Part shown: positions 14,752 to 23,011 of the stretch, in pieces
How the letters are laid out: each line of letters begins with the position of its first letter
Numbering within the stretch: the stretch's first letter is position 1
DNA from: an uncultured Clostridium sp.
GTDB lineage: Bacteria > Bacillota > Clostridia > TANB77 > CAG-508
Assembly (NCBI GenBank): GCA_946497905.1
Contig: CAMMMI010000008.1
Location: 1 to 28,624 of the forward strand
Length of the DNA: 28,624 nt
Direction of reading: 5' to 3'
Notes under the pieces: generated by a model
What the model was told of the DNA's origin: nothing
Databases searched by the model: none
What the model saw: the letters and a program-made list of their open reading frames with translations, nothing else
Made by a program: the position numbers and the translations under genes

Positions 14752-16533
14752 CTATTTTAAATTATTTAATTTATTTGTAATTTCCATTATTTCTCTTAAG
14801 ATATCATCTTTTTGTTCTTTTGATATATCTGCATTTAATAATTTAGATAACTCTTCTTTTTTCTCATGCAATTTTTCCTTTTCATTTCCTTTTATTACAT
14901 CATCTATTGCTTTTTCTAAATTTTCATTTAATCCATAGTCTTCTGCCATAATTTCTGTTATATGATTTTGCTCTTCTTCCCCTAAATTATCTATAATAGC
15001 ATTTATATTATAATTTTCTTTTTCAAATTCTTCATATATTGCTTGAGCAATTTTTTTATTTGTTTCATCCTTAAAATCTTCTGTATTTATATTTTGTTTT
15101 ATAATTTGATATATATTAATTTCAGCTGTTAATAGTATTGCTATAATTGTGTTTTCTCTGTCTATTATTTCTTTATCTATTTGCTTTTTTTCTATTTCTT
15201 TATGTTTTACTACTGGTTTACTTTTTTCTAATGATGTTTGACTTTTTTCATTCTTATATATTAATTTGTTTACTTCTGCATATATTGCTTCTTTAGATAT
15301 ATCATATTCTTTAGCTATTTTTTCTATGTAAAGTTCCTGTTCTATTGTATTATTTATTTTTGATAATAATTTTGCAATTTCGTTTAAAAATTTAATTTTG
15401 TCATTTACATTTTCTAGGTCTAAGTCCTTTTTCAATACTTTTACTTTAAATTCTATAACTGAAATAGCCTTTTCTATTAATGCTTTAAATCTTACATTTC
15501 CATATTTAATAATATATTCATCTGGGTCTTTTGCACCTTCCATTTGCAAAATTCTTATATCACACCCCATATTTTGTAAAATATCTAATGCTCTTATTTT
15601 TGCTGTTAAACCTGCTTCATCAGAATCAAAGCTTAATATTATTTGTTCTGCATTTTTCCTTAATAGCCATCCTTGTTGTTGAGTTAAAGCTGTCCCTAGT
15701 GGTGCTACAACATTTGTTATTCCTCTTTGGTGAAGTGATATAACATCCATATATCCTTCAACGATTAATAGTTTTTTTGTATCTCCTTTTTTTGCTACAT
15801 TTAAACCAAATAAGTTTCTTCCTTTACTATAAACAACATTTTCTGGAGAGTTTATATATTTAGGCTTAGAATCATCTAATACTCTTCCACCAAATGCTAT
15901 TACTCTTCCTCTTGCATCACATATTGGAAACATTAATCTATTTCTATATCTGTCTATATATCTTCCATTGTCGTTTTTGTTTACTAATCCTGATTCTAGT
16001 ATTTCTGCGTCTTCAAATCCTTGTTTTTTTAGTTCTTTATATAATTCATCAAACTTTCCTGAAAATCCTATTTGAAAAGATTTTAATGTATTATTTGTTA
16101 ATTTTCTTTTTTTTATGTATTCTTGTGCTATTTTTGCTTCTGGTCTGTACAAATTTTCATGATAAAATTTTGCTGTAAATTCGTTTACTTTGTACACTTT
16201 TGATTTTAAAAGTTCTTTATATGAATCTGCTGAATTTTGTATTGTTGGTAATTGAATGTTTGCTCTTTCAGCTAGTGTTTGAACTGCTTCTATAAAATTT
16301 ATTCCTTCTATTTTTTGTAAAAATGTAAAGACATTTCCTCCTACTCCACATCCAAAGCAGTGGAATATCTGCTTGTCTGGTGATACAGAAAAAGAAGGTG
16401 ATTTTTCATTATGAAAAGGACATAAACCAAAAAAATTTCTTCCGCTTCTTTTTAAATGTACATATTGTGAAATTATATCTACTATATCATTTGTTTGTCT
16501 TACTTCTTCTATAATTTCATCACTATATCGCAA
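14752..16533 (-). CDS. dnaG: DNA primase
   Basis: Primase that makes RNA primers for replication and binds DnaB helicase through its C-terminus; 593 aa. The N-terminal CHC2 zinc finger uses C38, H41, C59 and C62 (CPFH ... FHCFGCG). The TOPRIM core has LLIVEGYMDVISLHQ and SFDSDEAG. A helical, less conserved C-terminal domain follows. The start is TTG at 16533, because AAAAGGAGG ends 8 nt before it and MRYSDEIIEEVRQTNDIVDIIS is where the family begins. The ATG 33 nt upstream would place the ribosome binding site inside the gene. It forms an operon with rpoD, 47 nt downstream. Confidence 0.95.
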   Translation of the reverse strand: MRYSDEIIEEVRQTNDIVDIISQYVHLKRSGRNFFGLCPFHNEKSPSFSVSPDKQIFHCFGCGVGGNVFTFLQKIEGINFIEAVQTLAERANIQLPTIQNSADSYKELLKSKVYKVNEFTAKFYHENLYRPEAKIAQEYIKKRKLTNNTLKSFQIGFSGKFDELYKELKKQGFEDAEILESGLVNKNDNGRYIDRYRNRLMFPICDARGRVIAFGGRVLDDSKPKYINSPENVVYSKGRNLFGLNVAKKGDTKKLLIVEGYMDVISLHQRGITNVVAPLGTALTQQQGWLLRKNAEQIILSFDSDEAGLTAKIRALDILQNMGCDIRILQMEGAKDPDEYIIKYGNVRFKALIEKAISVIEFKVKVLKKDLDLENVNDKIKFLNEIAKLLSKINNTIEQELYIEKIAKEYDISKEAIYAEVNKLIYKNEKSQTSLEKSKPVVKHKEIEKKQIDKEIIDRENTIIAILLTAEINIYQIIKQNINTEDFKDETNKKIAQAIYEEFEKENYNINAIIDNLGEEEQNHITEIMAEDYGLNENLEKAIDDVIKGNEKEKLHEKKEELSKLLNADISKEQKDDILREIMEITNKLNNLK

Positions 16534-16567
16534 GAATTTTTCCTCCTTTTCTAAAATATTACTCATA

Positions 16568-16596
16568 ATTATATTATTCGACGTATTTTACATAAA
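16568..16596 (-). promoter_or_regulatory. Putative promoter of dnaG-rpoD
   Basis: TTTATG (16596-16591), 17-nt spacer, TATAAT (16573-16568) on the minus strand, 34 nt before the TTG start. The -10 is consensus, the -35 weak. Confidence 0.5.
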
Positions 16597-16622
16597 TCCT
16601 TCTAAATGTTTTAAATTTTTTA

Positions 16623-16681
16623 AAAGGTATCTAATAGTTGTTTCTCTCAAAATACTTAAAAAACAACTATTAAATACCTTT
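16623..16681 (-). terminator. 21-bp hairpin between proS and dnaG
   Basis: AAAGGTATCTAATAGTTGTTT (16623-16643, last base trimmed from the core pairing) and its complement at 16661-16681 pair fully on the minus strand, with one U-G wobble; on the plus strand this becomes a mismatch. It sits just past proS. TTTTAAAAAATTT follows, a poor U-run, so it is a terminator or an attenuator. Confidence 0.6.
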
Positions 16682-16700
16682 ATATTAAATATTATCTGTA

Positions 16701-17981
16701 TTATTTGAATTTTTTTATTATTTCTTCTACTGTTAATATAACTTTTTCTCCTGTCCTTGTATCTTCTATTTCTAAATTTTCACCTTTTTGTTTATCTCCT
16801 ATTACAGTTAAGTATGGCGTTCCTAGTATTTTACAATCTTTGATTTTTGCTCCCATTGTTATTGTTTCTCTATCATCTATAATAACATTTATATTTTCTT
16901 CTTGTAATTTTTCATATATTTTATTAGCTAATTCTAATTTTTCTTTATTTTCCATTTTTGGTACTATTTGTAATTTAAATGGTGCAATCTTTTCTGGTAA
17001 TGCAAATCCAGAAGGTTCATTTTGTTTATCTCTAATTAATGATTGTTCATATAAAGCAGCTAAAGTTCTACTTACACCTATTCCATAACATCCCATATAA
17101 TATAATTTTTCTTTTCCATCTTGTCCTATATATTTTCCATTCATCATTTCTGAATATCTAGTTCCTAATTGGAATATATGTCCTAATTCCATTGTTCTTA
17201 TTTCTTTGAAATCTGAAATATTTTCTATTCCATATTCTTCTTTTAAATATTCTTCATAATTTTCTTTTTCTAATATTTCTGTGTTTAATCCTATTTTTGA
17301 TTTTTCATCATATAAGATTTTATCTTCACCTTGATTTGATATAAGCATAAATTCTTCTGATTTTTTGCCCCCCATTGCTCCATTATCTGCAACAATTGGT
17401 ATTACATCTAAGCCTATTTTTTCGTAAATCTCTAAAAATGCTTTTCTGATATTTTCATAAGATTTTTCCATTGATTCTTCATTTAAATCAAAACTATATG
17501 CATCTAGCATTGGAAATGTTTTTCCTCTTAATAGATATCCTCTTGTTCTTATTTCATTTCTGAATTTTTCTCCAATTTGATAATATGTCGCTGGTAGATT
17601 TTTATATGATTTTAATTTTTCTCTTGCATATTCAAGCATTGCTTCTTCACCCGTTGGTGCTAAACAGAATACTCCTTTATTAGATTCTGTAATTAACATT
17701 GTTCCATCATTTACATATTGATCATATCTTCCTGAATCTTTCCATATAGTATCTGGTTGTAATGTTGGTAATAATACTTCTATACATCCATATTTATTTA
17801 ATGTGTCTATCATAATTTTTTCTATATTTCTCCTAAGTAATAAAGGTAATGTTCCATATCCTATTATTCCAGCACCATATTGTACTAATTGTCCTGTCTG
17901 TAACAAAATACTTTGACCTGGATACATCTTATCTATATTATTTAATTTTGTAGTTCCCATTCCTGTTTGTGATAATCTCAT
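16701..17981 (-). CDS. proS: Prolyl-tRNA synthetase lacking the INS editing domain
   Basis: Class II synthetase that charges tRNA-Pro, 426 aa. It starts like bacterial-type enzymes (MRLSQTGMGTTKLN). Motif 2 is FRNEIRTRGYLLRGKTFPMLDAYSFD, motif 3 is MGCYGIGVSRTLAAL, and an anticodon-binding domain is at the C-terminus (KLQIVPK ... VIIDDRETITMGAKIKDCKILGTPYLTVIG). Standard bacterial ProRS has about 565 residues, with an insertion of about 180 residues (INS) between motifs 2 and 3 that hydrolyses Ala-tRNA-Pro. Only about 60 residues separate those blocks here, so editing is presumably absent or done by a separate protein. GGGGG is about 8 nt before the ATG. It follows scpB by 32 nt. Confidence 0.94.
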   Translation of the reverse strand: MRLSQTGMGTTKLNNIDKMYPGQSILLQTGQLVQYGAGIIGYGTLPLLLRRNIEKIMIDTLNKYGCIEVLLPTLQPDTIWKDSGRYDQYVNDGTMLITESNKGVFCLAPTGEEAMLEYAREKLKSYKNLPATYYQIGEKFRNEIRTRGYLLRGKTFPMLDAYSFDLNEESMEKSYENIRKAFLEIYEKIGLDVIPIVADNGAMGGKKSEEFMLISNQGEDKILYDEKSKIGLNTEILEKENYEEYLKEEYGIENISDFKEIRTMELGHIFQLGTRYSEMMNGKYIGQDGKEKLYYMGCYGIGVSRTLAALYEQSLIRDKQNEPSGFALPEKIAPFKLQIVPKMENKEKLELANKIYEKLQEENINVIIDDRETITMGAKIKDCKILGTPYLTVIGDKQKGENLEIEDTRTGEKVILTVEEIIKKFK

Positions 17982-18013
17982 TTTTATTTCCCCCTTAATA
18001 ATTAAAATTCTAT

Positions 18014-18679
18014 TTAGCTATTAATGCCATTCTCAACCCTTTCGGGATTTAGAGCCTCTTTTCTTATATTTTCATTGTCCATATTTTGACTATTTTCTAT
18101 TTGTGTATTTTCTACTTCTTTTTCTTCTACTAATTCATCTATCACTATTTGTCTATTTGAATCTAATTTATATTTTGGAAGTTCTGGTAAATCTGTTAAA
18201 GATGTGTAACCAAACATTTTTAAAAATTCATTTGTTGTTTTATATGACATTGGTTTTCCTGGCAAATCTGTTTTGCCTGCTTCTTCTATTAAACCATATT
18301 CTAATAGCTTATATACAACTGCATCTGCTGAAACTCCACGAATTGCTTCTATTTCTGCCCTAGTAATTCTTGGATTATATGCTATTATAGATAATGTTTC
18401 TAATGCTGCATTTGATAAGTTTGGTTTTGTTCTTTTATCTATTATTGGATATATGTAATTATATAATTCTTTTTTTGTGCATAATTGATATCCATTATCT
18501 ATTTCAATTAATTCTATTCCTCTATTTTCTTTTTTATATTCTTCTTGCATTATTTTTATTATATTTTCTATTTCTTCTTTTGATATTTCTAAGTTTAATA
18601 CTAATTCATCTTTTGAGATTATTCTCCCTGATGAAAAAAGCATTGCTTCAATTATCCCTTTTATTTTTTCAGTTTCCAT
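18014..18679 (-). CDS. scpB: Segregation and condensation protein B
   Basis: The winged-helix kleisin-associated subunit of the Smc-ScpAB condensin complex, 221 aa, needed for chromosome compaction and segregation. Two tandem winged helices are visible. The first has IKGIIEAMLFSSGRIISKDELVLNL. The second has LSNAALETLSIIAYNPRITRAEIEAIRGVSADAVVYKLLEYGLIEEAGKTDLPGKPMSYKTTNEFLKMFGYTSLTDLPELP, strongly family-typical. The C-terminal 40 residues are acidic. scpA, usually just upstream, is not here; the gene starts from its own promoter and is followed by proS. GGGG lies 10 nt before the ATG. Confidence 0.94.
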   Translation of the reverse strand: METEKIKGIIEAMLFSSGRIISKDELVLNLEISKEEIENIIKIMQEEYKKENRGIELIEIDNGYQLCTKKELYNYIYPIIDKRTKPNLSNAALETLSIIAYNPRITRAEIEAIRGVSADAVVYKLLEYGLIEEAGKTDLPGKPMSYKTTNEFLKMFGYTSLTDLPELPKYKLDSNRQIVIDELVEEKEVENTQIENSQNMDNENIRKEALNPERVENGINS

Positions 18680-18747
18680 TTGTTCACTTCCCCATATAAT
18701 ATGATCTTGTTTTCTTTGGCTGTCTTTATTTACTTTTTTGTGTGTAT

Positions 18748-18776
18748 ATTATTTCACAATTCTGCAATTATGTCAA
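18748..18776 (-). promoter_or_regulatory. Sigma-A promoter of scpB-proS
   Basis: TTGACA (18776-18771), 17-nt spacer, AATAAT (18753-18748) on the minus strand, about 70 nt before scpB. Confidence 0.7.
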
Positions 18777-18793
18777 TTATTTTTTTATTTTTC

Positions 18794-18822
18794 TTGCACT
18801 TTAAATATGTTTATGTTATATT
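18794..18822 (+). promoter_or_regulatory. Sigma-A promoter of the 60-aa gene
   Basis: TTGCAC (18794-18799), 17-nt spacer ending in TG-T, TATATT (18817-18822). It is back to back with the scpB promoter and about 95 nt before the start codon. Confidence 0.6.
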
Positions 18823-18916
18823 ATTTTTATAAATAAAAATATATCGAACTAAATTTTTAATTTAGAAGTTATTTTTTCTTTTCATGATATTACATATTTG
18901 GAATGGGGGATTTTTT

Positions 18917-19099
18917 ATGGATGATAAAAAACTAGAAGTTGTTTCTGGAGATGGCTCTAATTTAAACATTTCACCTGTGCATGATCATATTTCTGCTGGT
19001 AAACCTAGTACTGAAAAACCTAAAAATATTGTTGTTCCTAAAGAGAATTCTAAGGGAAAAAAAGTTAAGACTGAAAAAAAGATTGAAGATGAAGAATAG
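18917..19099 (+). CDS. Small charged hypothetical protein
   Basis: An unrecognised protein of 60 aa, starting MDDKKLEVVSGDGSNLNISPVHDHI and ending in a Lys/Glu-rich tail (GKKVKTEKKIEDEE). There is no membrane segment or cysteine. The start at 18917 is set by GGGGG 7 nt upstream, the same Shine-Dalgarno layout as tyrS. An in-frame ATT at 18884 has no such site. It has its own promoter and an 18-bp terminator hairpin, which supports a real gene. It is divergent from scpB. Confidence 0.7.
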   Translation: MDDKKLEVVSGDGSNLNISPVHDHISAGKPSTEKPKNIVVPKENSKGKKVKTEKKIEDEE

Positions 19100-19104
19100 T
19101 TCTT

Positions 19105-19146
19105 AAAGTAATAAAGAGCATAAATTCCTATGCTCTTTATTACTTT
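19105..19146 (+). terminator. 18-bp perfect terminator hairpin
   Basis: AAAGTAATAAAGAGCATA (19105-19122) and TATGCTCTTTATTACTTT (19129-19146) around a 6-nt loop, 5 nt past the 60-aa gene. The U-run is short, but the stem is strong; it may also stop minus-strand transcripts. Confidence 0.75.
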
Positions 19147-19235
19147 ATAATAGTATATAGTTTATTAATATTTAAATTAGTTTAGTGCATAAATAAAAAA
19201 TACTTTATTTTTGACGAGTTTCTTAACAGTCTTTT

Positions 19236-19535
19236 TTATTTTATTTGATATGTTCCATCTTCTTGTCCTTTTAGGCGAATATTAGATTTTAGACAAACTA
19301 GCGGACGAAAACCATATTTCAAGCGGTTGTTATAGCCATTAGAATACACAGTGCCAGTATAGCCCGCACACATCACATTGATAGTGCCGTAAGTGGCCGG
19401 GCTGGCCAGCCACATTGCATCATTATTGTATGTATTTATTACATACAAACTATCACTTGTTTCTAACATTCCTCTATAAAAATCTGCCCAACTTGCTCCT
19501 CCGTCTTTACTTGTTTTACTAGTAGTTATGATTTT
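19236..19535 (-). pseudogene. C-terminal fragment of a prepilin-associated, lectin-like surface protein
   Basis: The open frame (about 99 codons after the TAG at 19538-19536) has no credible start or ribosome binding site. It encodes SKDGGASWADFYRGMLETSDSLY, then NDAMWLASPATYGTINVMCAGYTGTV, then GFRPLVCLKSNIRL and GTYQIK. The WLASP ... GFRPLV pattern is like the C-terminal DUF6273/C-type-lectin-like domains of clostridial prepilin-type proteins. A stretch at about 19320-19440 is close to 50% GC, far above its surroundings. It directly follows the giant coding unit in the same frame. The matching N-terminus is probably of the type seen at 28284-28409, on the same strand beyond the mobile genes. 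Confidence 0.6.
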
Positions 19536-22500
19536 CTATTCTACTAGAGTTTGAAGTTCTTTTTTTTGTAGTTCTCTTTCATCTTGTCTTTCTCTAACTT
19601 GTGCTTCATCCTTGCTAATAGTTGGAGTATTTATTGTTGCTTTACCTATTTGTTGTTCTGTATATATAGGTGTTTCTGCAATAGTTCTAATTTGTGTTTG
19701 AGTTTTCCTTTGTCCTTGTCCTAATTCTCTTCCTATTTTTACAGGATCAGAAATTTCCCTATATTTATATCTAAAATATTCTTCTTGTACTATTGGAGAT
19801 TCTATAATACTTTCATCATAAATTTTTTCTTTTTTCCCCATAAAATCTCTTGTAAAAAATTCTTTCATAATTGTATCTTTTTCTGCTTCATAATCAATAT
19901 GAGCTACTTTAGCCATTTCTTTTAAATGTTCCACCGATAATTGGTCTTGCATACAATAGCTTGACCTTATAAGTCTTTTGGCTGTATTTGTTGTTATTAA
20001 AGATTCAAAATCTAATTTCTTTCCAGATCTAGCATTTGCTTTAAGAACAATTCTAGCTTTATCTAATGTAACAGCATCAGATACATATGTTGCTATAGCA
20101 TCAATTCTTTTTCCATTGTTTGCACTTAAGCCATATTTACTACATAATTCAACAACTTTCTCATCTCTTTCTTTTTTTCTCTCATCTAATGTAGAAGATG
20201 AATATTGTAAGTTTTGTAGCTCAATAGCTGCTTGTATTATTCCTACATCGGTTTTCGAATATCTTTCGCCTAATTCTTTTCCTGCTATCTTCGCACTATA
20301 TTCTTGGTGTTGTTCTTCTTCAATGTCTAACATCCTTCCACTAGAATAGTACTTTACAGTTTCTCCTAATAATTGTTTTGTTTTTTCATCTTGCCCTTCT
20401 AAATTTGCAATTGCATTAGAAAACATTGCTACTCTTACAATGTGTTCTTCTGAATATGATTTATTTTCTCTATAATAACCTTTTTCATGTATTTCCTTCG
20501 ATATGCTTTGTATTTCAGGAATATCTATACTGTCATGAAAGTCAGAAAAGGATAGCTGTTCAGGCATAGTTGTAGGTTTTCCATAAATTGTTTCAAATGT
20601 AGGAGAGCTTAGCTCAGAACTTGACTGTAATAATTCAAGGCTTTCGTTTCTTGCATCTGTCGATATTTCTTGACTACCATATGCTCTTTGGATTTCATCT
20701 AAACTATAATCTATATCTAAATCAATCCCCGCCATTATTTGTTTTTCATACATTGTTGGCATCAATTCATTTTTCTCTCGTTCAGTTTTTATAAATTGCT
20801 TAATCTGCTCGATTGTTTCTAATCCTTCTTTGACTTGACCTTTTTCTATTCTATGTTTAGCAACTCCTATACATTCTGAAAGCATTTCATTTAAGTGTGC
20901 CTTATTAAATAGGGCTTCTGGATTTTCTTTTCCTTCTTTCTCTCCTAATAGTTCATCTGCTAGACTAGAATCCATATGTGCATTTCTTACATTATTGAAT
21001 TTTGTTATAATTTGACCTACTAACTCTGGTTGTAAACTTTCTCCACTTTTAAACTGTTCTAATAAGTCATTAATTTCTGATCTTGTTTGACTAGCTAATT
21101 CTCTTCTATCTATTAATTCGATAGGTATTGTTTTTCCAAGCTTTTTACTTAATTCAATAGCTGCATTTATGCTATCTTCATCAATCTCTTCAAAACAAAT
21201 TATACTTGTTGGCTGTATCTTTTTGTATTCTGTAACACCTTCTGAAACATCTTGTATTTCTATAACAAGTTCGGAATATCTACCCCTTGTTTGATCGGGT
21301 AGATTATCAGCTGTATAAAATCTTTGTTGTCTATCAGTTACTGTTGTATTTTTTCTTGAATCAGAGCATAAATCATATGGAGCAGCAGCAGTTACTGCCT
21401 CTGCATCAAAACCACTTATTGATATAACAATTCCTTTTTTATCTCCAAGCATTGCTGTTCCTGGATTACTTTCATCTATAAAACTATAGCATAAAGCATG
21501 ATTTCCTGCCATTGCTGATGTGTTCCATCTATCGTACATATCTCCTTCTGCTTCAGCATCGCTTTTTCTATAGGCATTCATTACACTTATCATTCGGTCA
21601 AAAGATCCATTCATTTTTCTTACTACATATTCTTGTCCATCTTCTGTATGTTCAATAGATTCTGTGTTATTTTCTTTATCATGATCACTTAAAGTTCGTG
21701 TAATATCTCTACCATAGGACCTTCTTAATGTATTATCTAATATTGTGGATTGTCTATATCTTTCAAATGATTTTGTCTTATCTTCTTTTTCTACTGCTTC
21801 TTGATATGCTTGCCTAATCTTTCCTAAATCTTTTTCTTCAACTAAGGATCTTAATTTTATAACAATCTCTAACGACTCTTTTTCTGATTTTTCCTTATAA
21901 GTTTCTAATTCTTTCCCTTCATATTTTGCTAATAATTGTTCTGGATCATTGCCATATTTTTTTATTAAATCTATTACGCTGTCATAATCCATTCCAACAA
22001 CTCTTTCAAGATAAGCATTTTTAGCATCTACTAAAGTTACATCCTGATCATTTATTATTCTGTCCAATTCAGCGTTTTTAGTTGCTACAAAATTTAATAT
22101 TTCATCATAACTTTTTATTTTATTTGCTTCTTGTGGATTTAATGCCAGGTAAGAAATTATAGTCTTTTCTTCTTCAGTTAATGGAATTGAATTATCTTGT
22201 ATTCTACTAGATACGAATTTTAAAAATTCACTAGGGTTTATTTCATATCTCTTTGTTTCAGAGTTGTAACTTAAAGTTCTTTCTCTTTTTATAGTTGTGC
22301 TTAATTGTTCTATTAAAGGTTCTATAAATAAACTATCTTGTTTTAAATTTTCTAATGCGAAACCAAATGTAGTTAAAGAATCTTTATCTTCTGCTAGTGC
22401 TATTATAGAATCTTGAACATATGTGTATCTTGCTATTTTTTCAATACTATCTTCACCAATACAGCTGATAATTTCAGGAGTTAAAATATCTAAATTAAGA

Positions 22501-22796
22501 GTGGAAAATAAACTTGAATTGTTTTTAGCAAATCTTTTCATCAATTCAATTTCTTTTTGCGCTAATGTTGTTCTTCCTATACTGTCTAATTTATTTTTAT
22601 AACCAATCTGTAAAAGAGCTTCAAAATTTTCACTTTCTATGTCTGCATAATCTAAATATTTAGGATGTTTTTTTATTGCTTCCATAATAACTTTATCTGT
22701 TCTATATTCTTCAGGTATTTTATCTAAAATATCATTTTCTTCTAATAATACTTGACCTTGACTAGTTGTATCTAGATAATTTTTTTCTTCTAACAT
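19536..22796 (-). CDS. Giant mobile-element protein, C-terminal part (1086 aa), degenerate HD-like
   Basis: Unrecognised cytoplasmic protein; no signal peptide or membrane segment. The ATG at 22796 has no Shine-Dalgarno, and the frame stays open upstream to about 23068. It continues there as the -1 frame of the preceding 508-aa gene, so this is most likely the C-terminal two thirds of one 1667-aa protein. The middle has a conserved-looking block, RWNTSAMAGNHALCYSFID ... RQQRFYTADNLPDQTRGRYSELV ... TSIICFEEID. A helical HD-like region follows (SEEHIVRVAMFSNAIANLEG ... KYYSSGRMLDIEEEQHQEYSAKIAGKEL), where the HD doublet is replaced by Tyr-Ser. The C-terminus is Gln/Lys/Glu-rich. It lies downstream of a MobV relaxase and three small genes. 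Confidence 0.75.
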   Translation of the reverse strand: MLEEKNYLDTTSQGQVLLEENDILDKIPEEYRTDKVIMEAIKKHPKYLDYADIESENFEALLQIGYKNKLDSIGRTTLAQKEIELMKRFAKNNSSLFSTLNLDILTPEIISCIGEDSIEKIARYTYVQDSIIALAEDKDSLTTFGFALENLKQDSLFIEPLIEQLSTTIKRERTLSYNSETKRYEINPSEFLKFVSSRIQDNSIPLTEEEKTIISYLALNPQEANKIKSYDEILNFVATKNAELDRIINDQDVTLVDAKNAYLERVVGMDYDSVIDLIKKYGNDPEQLLAKYEGKELETYKEKSEKESLEIVIKLRSLVEEKDLGKIRQAYQEAVEKEDKTKSFERYRQSTILDNTLRRSYGRDITRTLSDHDKENNTESIEHTEDGQEYVVRKMNGSFDRMISVMNAYRKSDAEAEGDMYDRWNTSAMAGNHALCYSFIDESNPGTAMLGDKKGIVISISGFDAEAVTAAAPYDLCSDSRKNTTVTDRQQRFYTADNLPDQTRGRYSELVIEIQDVSEGVTEYKKIQPTSIICFEEIDEDSINAAIELSKKLGKTIPIELIDRRELASQTRSEINDLLEQFKSGESLQPELVGQIITKFNNVRNAHMDSSLADELLGEKEGKENPEALFNKAHLNEMLSECIGVAKHRIEKGQVKEGLETIEQIKQFIKTEREKNELMPTMYEKQIMAGIDLDIDYSLDEIQRAYGSQEISTDARNESLELLQSSSELSSPTFETIYGKPTTMPEQLSFSDFHDSIDIPEIQSISKEIHEKGYYRENKSYSEEHIVRVAMFSNAIANLEGQDEKTKQLLGETVKYYSSGRMLDIEEEQHQEYSAKIAGKELGERYSKTDVGIIQAAIELQNLQYSSSTLDERKKERDEKVVELCSKYGLSANNGKRIDAIATYVSDAVTLDKARIVLKANARSGKKLDFESLITTNTAKRLIRSSYCMQDQLSVEHLKEMAKVAHIDYEAEKDTIMKEFFTRDFMGKKEKIYDESIIESPIVQEEYFRYKYREISDPVKIGRELGQGQRKTQTQIRTIAETPIYTEQQIGKATINTPTISKDEAQVRERQDERELQKKELQTLVE

Positions 22797-23011
22797 ACTA
22801 ATTGCAGATAAAATTATATCTTCATATTGCTCGTTGTAATTGGTAAATTCATTTGGACTTGGAATATCTTTTATTCCAGTAGGACCTTTATATTGTAAGT
22901 AGGTATTTATAATATTAATAGTTATAGCTTCTGGAGGTATTTTTGTACTCTGCTTGCTCTTTTCAAAATCATCTACAAAGAGACGTACGACATGCTCTTT
23001 TATATAATCTA

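Noticed and set aside
22797..23011. Intergenic region between the 1086-aa and 508-aa frames
   Set aside because: It is not a real gap: the frame of the 1086-aa part is open through it and continues the repeat structure of the 508-aa part.
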